From Vulcanimicrobiota bacterium (GTDB lineage Bacteria; Vulcanimicrobiota; Vulcanimicrobiia; Vulcanimicrobiales; Vulcanimicrobiaceae): a stretch of 7,404 nt of DNA. The DNA lies in assembly GCA_030038335.1 (NCBI GenBank), contig JASHPC010000197.1:1-7404 (forward strand), in the 5' to 3' direction. Positions 5,228-7,404 of this stretch are shown here, piece by piece. Numbering within the stretch: position 1 is the stretch's first letter; every line of letters starts with the position of its first letter. The translations under genes and the position numbers were made by a program. A model generated the notes under the pieces. It saw only the letters and a program-made list of their open reading frames with translations. It was not told where the DNA came from and did not search any database.

Positions 5228-6943
5228 ATGCCCGAAACACCCCTTCCGGAGCTGCGCCATACGGCCGCGCACGTGCTCGCTTATGCCGTGCAGGATCTCT
5301 TTCCCGGCGCAAAGCCGACGATCGGGCCCGCGATCGAAAACGGATTCTACTACGATTTCGACCGCGCAACGCCGTTTACGCCGGAAGACCTCGAGCGGCT
5401 TGAAGCGCGTATGCGTGAAATCGTCAGCGCCGATTACGAGATGACCGGGCGCGAGGTTTCGCGCGCCGACGCGATCGCGACGTTTCGGGATAATCCGTAC
5501 AAAGTCGAGATCGCCGAGCAGATTCCTGAAGGCGAGCCGATCACGCTCTATACGATTGGCCAGTTCACCGACCTGTGCCGCGGTGGCCACGCAAAACGCA
5601 CGGGCGAAATTGGAGCGCTGAAACTGCAGAGCGTTGCGGGCGCGTATTGGCACGGCGACGAGCACAACGCGATGCTCCAGCGGATCTACGGCACTGCCTG
5701 GCACACGCAGCGCGAGCTCGACGAGTATCTTCTTCAACTCGAAGAGGCGCAACGGCGCGATCATCGCAAGCTCGGTACGGAGCTCGATCTCTTCTCGATC
5801 GAAGAGGACGCAGGGGGCGGGCTCGTCTTCTGGCACCCCAAAGGTGCCATCGTCCGCGAGATCGTCGAAGCCTTCATTCGCGAAGGCCTTCGCGAGCGCG
5901 GTTATCTTCCCGTGATAACGCCGCACGTCGTCAGCGAGCGTCTCTACGAAATTTCCGGGCACCTCGAAAACTACGCGCAGAACATGTTCGGCCCGCTCGA
6001 AGTCGAGAACCAGCGCTTCCGGCTCAAACCGATGAACTGCCCCGGGCACATTCTCATCTACAAGAGCCACCTGCGCAGCTATCGCGACCTGCCGTTGCGA
6101 TACTCCGAGTTCGGCACCGTCTATCGCTTCGAACGCTCGGGCGTGCTGCACGGCTTGACGCGCGTCCGCGGCTTCACGCAGGACGACGCGCACCTCTTCT
6201 GCATGCCCGATCAGCTGCAGCGCGAGTTCGAGCAGACCGTCGAGGAAGCGCTACGCCTCCTGCGCGCGTTTCGCTTCGACGATTTTGCCTGCTATCTCTC
6301 GACACGAGAACCGCTCGCGCGCGGAGCGACCGACGACGTCGCGGAGACCGCGATTCGTAACGCACTCGAGCGCGCAAATCTTCCGTTCGTCGTCGATCAA
6401 GGCGGCGGCGCGTTCTACGGACCGAAGCTCGACATCAACGTGCGCGACGCGATCGGACGTATCTGGCAACTCGGCACGGTGCAGGTCGACTTCATGCTTC
6501 CGGAACGCTTCGATCTCACGTATCGCGGAAGCGACGGACGCGATCATCGCCCCGTCATGATTCATCGCGCGCTCGCCGGGTCGATGGAGCGCTTTTTCGG
6601 CATTCTCGTCGAGCACTTTGGCGGGGCGTTTCCCGTTTGGCTTGCGCCCGTGCAAGCCGTCGTCGTGCCGATTGCCGAACAGCAACTGTCGTACGCGCGA
6701 GAAACGCTCGCGCAGCTTCACGGAGCAGGCTTCCGAGCCGAAATCGACGAGAGCAACGAGAAGCTCGGCTATAAGATTCGCCACTGGAAAACGCAGAAGG
6801 TTCCGTACATCCTCGTCTGCGGGAAACAAGAGGTCGAAGACGGAACGCTCAACGTGAACGAACGAGGCGTCGAAGAGAAGCGCTCCCTCTCCGTTGCATC
6901 CTTCATTGAAGAACTGCGCTCCACCGTGTCATCCCGAGCGTAG
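5228..6943 (+). CDS. thrS: Threonine-tRNA ligase lacking the TGS domain
   Basis: Charges tRNA-Thr with threonine in the cytoplasm and hydrolyses mis-made Ser-tRNA-Thr. The 571-residue protein begins directly in the N2 editing domain: HTAAH at 11-15 and CRGGH at 117-121 supply the editing His/Cys residues. The class II catalytic core follows. The zinc ligands are Cys271 (in KPMNCPGH), His322 (in TQDDAH) and His446 (in MIHRA). Motif 2 is YRFERSGVLHGLTRVRGFTQ and motif 3 is HRALAGSMERF. The anticodon-binding domain starts near 472 and includes GYKIRHWKTQKVPYILVCGK (513-532). E. coli ThrRS has 642 residues; the difference is the missing N-terminal TGS domain. The frame is open upstream to 4994, but that part is antisense to the antitoxin and its promoter and does not resemble TGS. 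The last residues and stop lie in a repeat-like element. Confidence 0.95.
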   Translation: MPETPLPELRHTAAHVLAYAVQDLFPGAKPTIGPAIENGFYYDFDRATPFTPEDLERLEARMREIVSADYEMTGREVSRADAIATFRDNPYKVEIAEQIPEGEPITLYTIGQFTDLCRGGHAKRTGEIGALKLQSVAGAYWHGDEHNAMLQRIYGTAWHTQRELDEYLLQLEEAQRRDHRKLGTELDLFSIEEDAGGGLVFWHPKGAIVREIVEAFIREGLRERGYLPVITPHVVSERLYEISGHLENYAQNMFGPLEVENQRFRLKPMNCPGHILIYKSHLRSYRDLPLRYSEFGTVYRFERSGVLHGLTRVRGFTQDDAHLFCMPDQLQREFEQTVEEALRLLRAFRFDDFACYLSTREPLARGATDDVAETAIRNALERANLPFVVDQGGGAFYGPKLDINVRDAIGRIWQLGTVQVDFMLPERFDLTYRGSDGRDHRPVMIHRALAGSMERFFGILVEHFGGAFPVWLAPVQAVVVPIAEQQLSYARETLAQLHGAGFRAEIDESNEKLGYKIRHWKTQKVPYILVCGKQEVEDGTLNVNERGVEEKRSLSVASFIEELRSTVSSRA

Positions 6944-6970
6944 GCGCGCAGCGCCGAAGTCGAGGGACGA
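6927..6970 (+). repeat. Dispersed intergenic palindrome overlapping the thrS 3' end
   Basis: The element has an outer arm TCATCCC (6929-6935) pairing with GGGACGA (6964-6970) with one mismatch, and an inner perfect stem GGCGC-GCA-GCGCC (6943-6955). Its style (TCATCCCGAGCG, then CGAAGTCGAGGGA) resembles the widespread TCATCCTGAGCGAAGCGAAG-type intergenic repeats of several soil phyla; this is from memory, since no second copy lies in the window. It encodes the last residues and the TAG stop of thrS and may end its transcript. Confidence 0.55.
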
Positions 6971-6988
6971 GGAACCACAAAAAAGGGA

Positions 6989-7404
6989 ATGCGAAGAAAA
7001 CTATTCGTTCCGATCGTCGCGCTTTCGCTCTGTCTAGCCGCGTGCTCGAGCGACTATAGCTCGGGCGGAAGTCCCGGAATCAATCCACCCGTCGCGCCTG
7101 GAGCGCAATCGAACGCGCAGCTGCAACCCGGCGCTCACCCCGGGACGACCGCAACCCCGAGCGCGCCGCCGGGAGACGTCGCGACCTACGCGTTCTCCGA
7201 TCTCGCAAACGGCGTTCATTGTCCTGAAGTAAACGGTTACAGCTGCATGCTCCGTTTGGACGCGCAAGAGCCGTCACCGACGCGGACGTTGAAGCCCGGA
7301 GCGCACGCAACTCCGTCGCCGACGCCGAGCCCCACGCCAACGCCGTCACCGACACCGTCCGGTTCACCTGAGCCAACGCCGACGGCGACGCCTACGCCGT
7401 CTCT
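6989..7404 (+). CDS. Proline-rich lipoprotein, 3' end beyond the window
   Basis: An open frame of 138 codons that runs off the right edge. It starts MRRKLF with a hydrophobic core and the lipobox LAAC, giving a lipidated Cys at residue 19. It is therefore predicted to be membrane-anchored and exposed outside. After a low-complexity Gly/Pro/Ser region (21-63) comes a small ordered-looking patch DVATYAFSDLANGVHCPEVN (63-82) with cysteines at 78 and 86. A long Pro-Thr/Pro-Ser linker begins at 108. The motif L(Q/K)PGAH occurs twice (46-50 and 101-106). AAAAGGGA abuts the ATG too closely to be a normal ribosome-binding site; GAGGAA lies further up. It begins 45 bases after thrS. Function is unknown; the linker suggests a further domain or a wall-spanning stalk beyond the window. 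Confidence 0.8.
   Translation, partial: MRRKLFVPIVALSLCLAACSSDYSSGGSPGINPPVAPGAQSNAQLQPGAHPGTTATPSAPPGDVATYAFSDLANGVHCPEVNGYSCMLRLDAQEPSPTRTLKPGAHATPSPTPSPTPTPSPTPSGSPEPTPTATPTPS
7310..7404 (+). repeat. Degenerate Pro-Thr/Pro-Ser coding repeat
   Basis: A run of six-base CCN-WCN units encodes alternating proline with threonine or serine from residue 108 of the lipoprotein to the window end, interrupted once by GSPEP. It is a coding low-complexity linker, not an independent element. Confidence 0.75.

Noticed and set aside
4904..6193. 429-codon minus-strand frame antisense to thrS
   Set aside because: It lies wholly opposite the clearly conserved thrS frame and extends into the divergent control region; its composition is that of a codon-shadow in GC-rich DNA.
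7310..7404. CRISPR-like or tandem-repeat array
   Set aside because: The six-base periodicity stays in frame and encodes a Pro-Thr/Ser linker; there are no spacers.

Overview
This is a high-GC bacterial window dominated by two transcription directions. From about 5148 leftwards everything reads on the minus strand: a RES/Xre toxin-antitoxin pair, then a secreted protein of unknown function, pstS, pstC and pstA, then a very small ORF overlapping an excisionase-like helix-turn-helix gene at the left edge. From 5228 rightwards the plus strand carries thrS and the beginning of a proline-rich lipoprotein. The long antisense ORFs, the many 4-base gene overlaps and the near absence of Shine-Dalgarno sequences at coupled genes fit an under-sampled soil-type phylum. 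A lineage such as Eremiobacterota/WPS-2 is a guess from style plus one intergenic repeat, not something the sequence proves.

Layout: 1-34 short inverted repeat; 35-223 (-) HTH protein; 220-330 (-) 36-aa ORF; 331-462 intergenic, with a strong hairpin just after pstA; 463-1326 (-) pstA; 1323-2258 (-) pstC; 2277-3353 (-) pstS; 3326-4123 (-) exported protein of unknown function; 4124-4201 short gap that probably holds the pst promoter; 4202-4759 (-) RES-domain toxin; 4756-5124 (-) Xre/MbcA/ParS-type antitoxin; 5125-5227 divergent control region; 5228-6943 (+) thrS; 6927-6970 dispersed-repeat-like element; 6989-7404 (+) lipoprotein, cut by the window end.

How the parts work together: PstS, PstC and PstA are the binding protein and two membrane subunits of the high-affinity phosphate importer. 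The ATPase PstB and regulator PhoU are not in the window, and the place where pstB usually lies holds the small ORF and HTH gene. The toxin-antitoxin pair sits directly upstream of the pst genes on the same strand. Characterised RES toxins such as MbcT destroy NAD+ by phosphorolysis, using inorganic phosphate, so the placement beside a phosphate importer is suggestive but unproven. The divergent region between antitoxin and thrS is the most structured DNA here. It holds a good minus-strand promoter whose start point falls almost on the antitoxin ATG, a perfect 12-bp palindrome over that start, a second copy of the same operator 50 bp away, and a strong hairpin between a purine-rich Shine-Dalgarno sequence and the thrS ATG.
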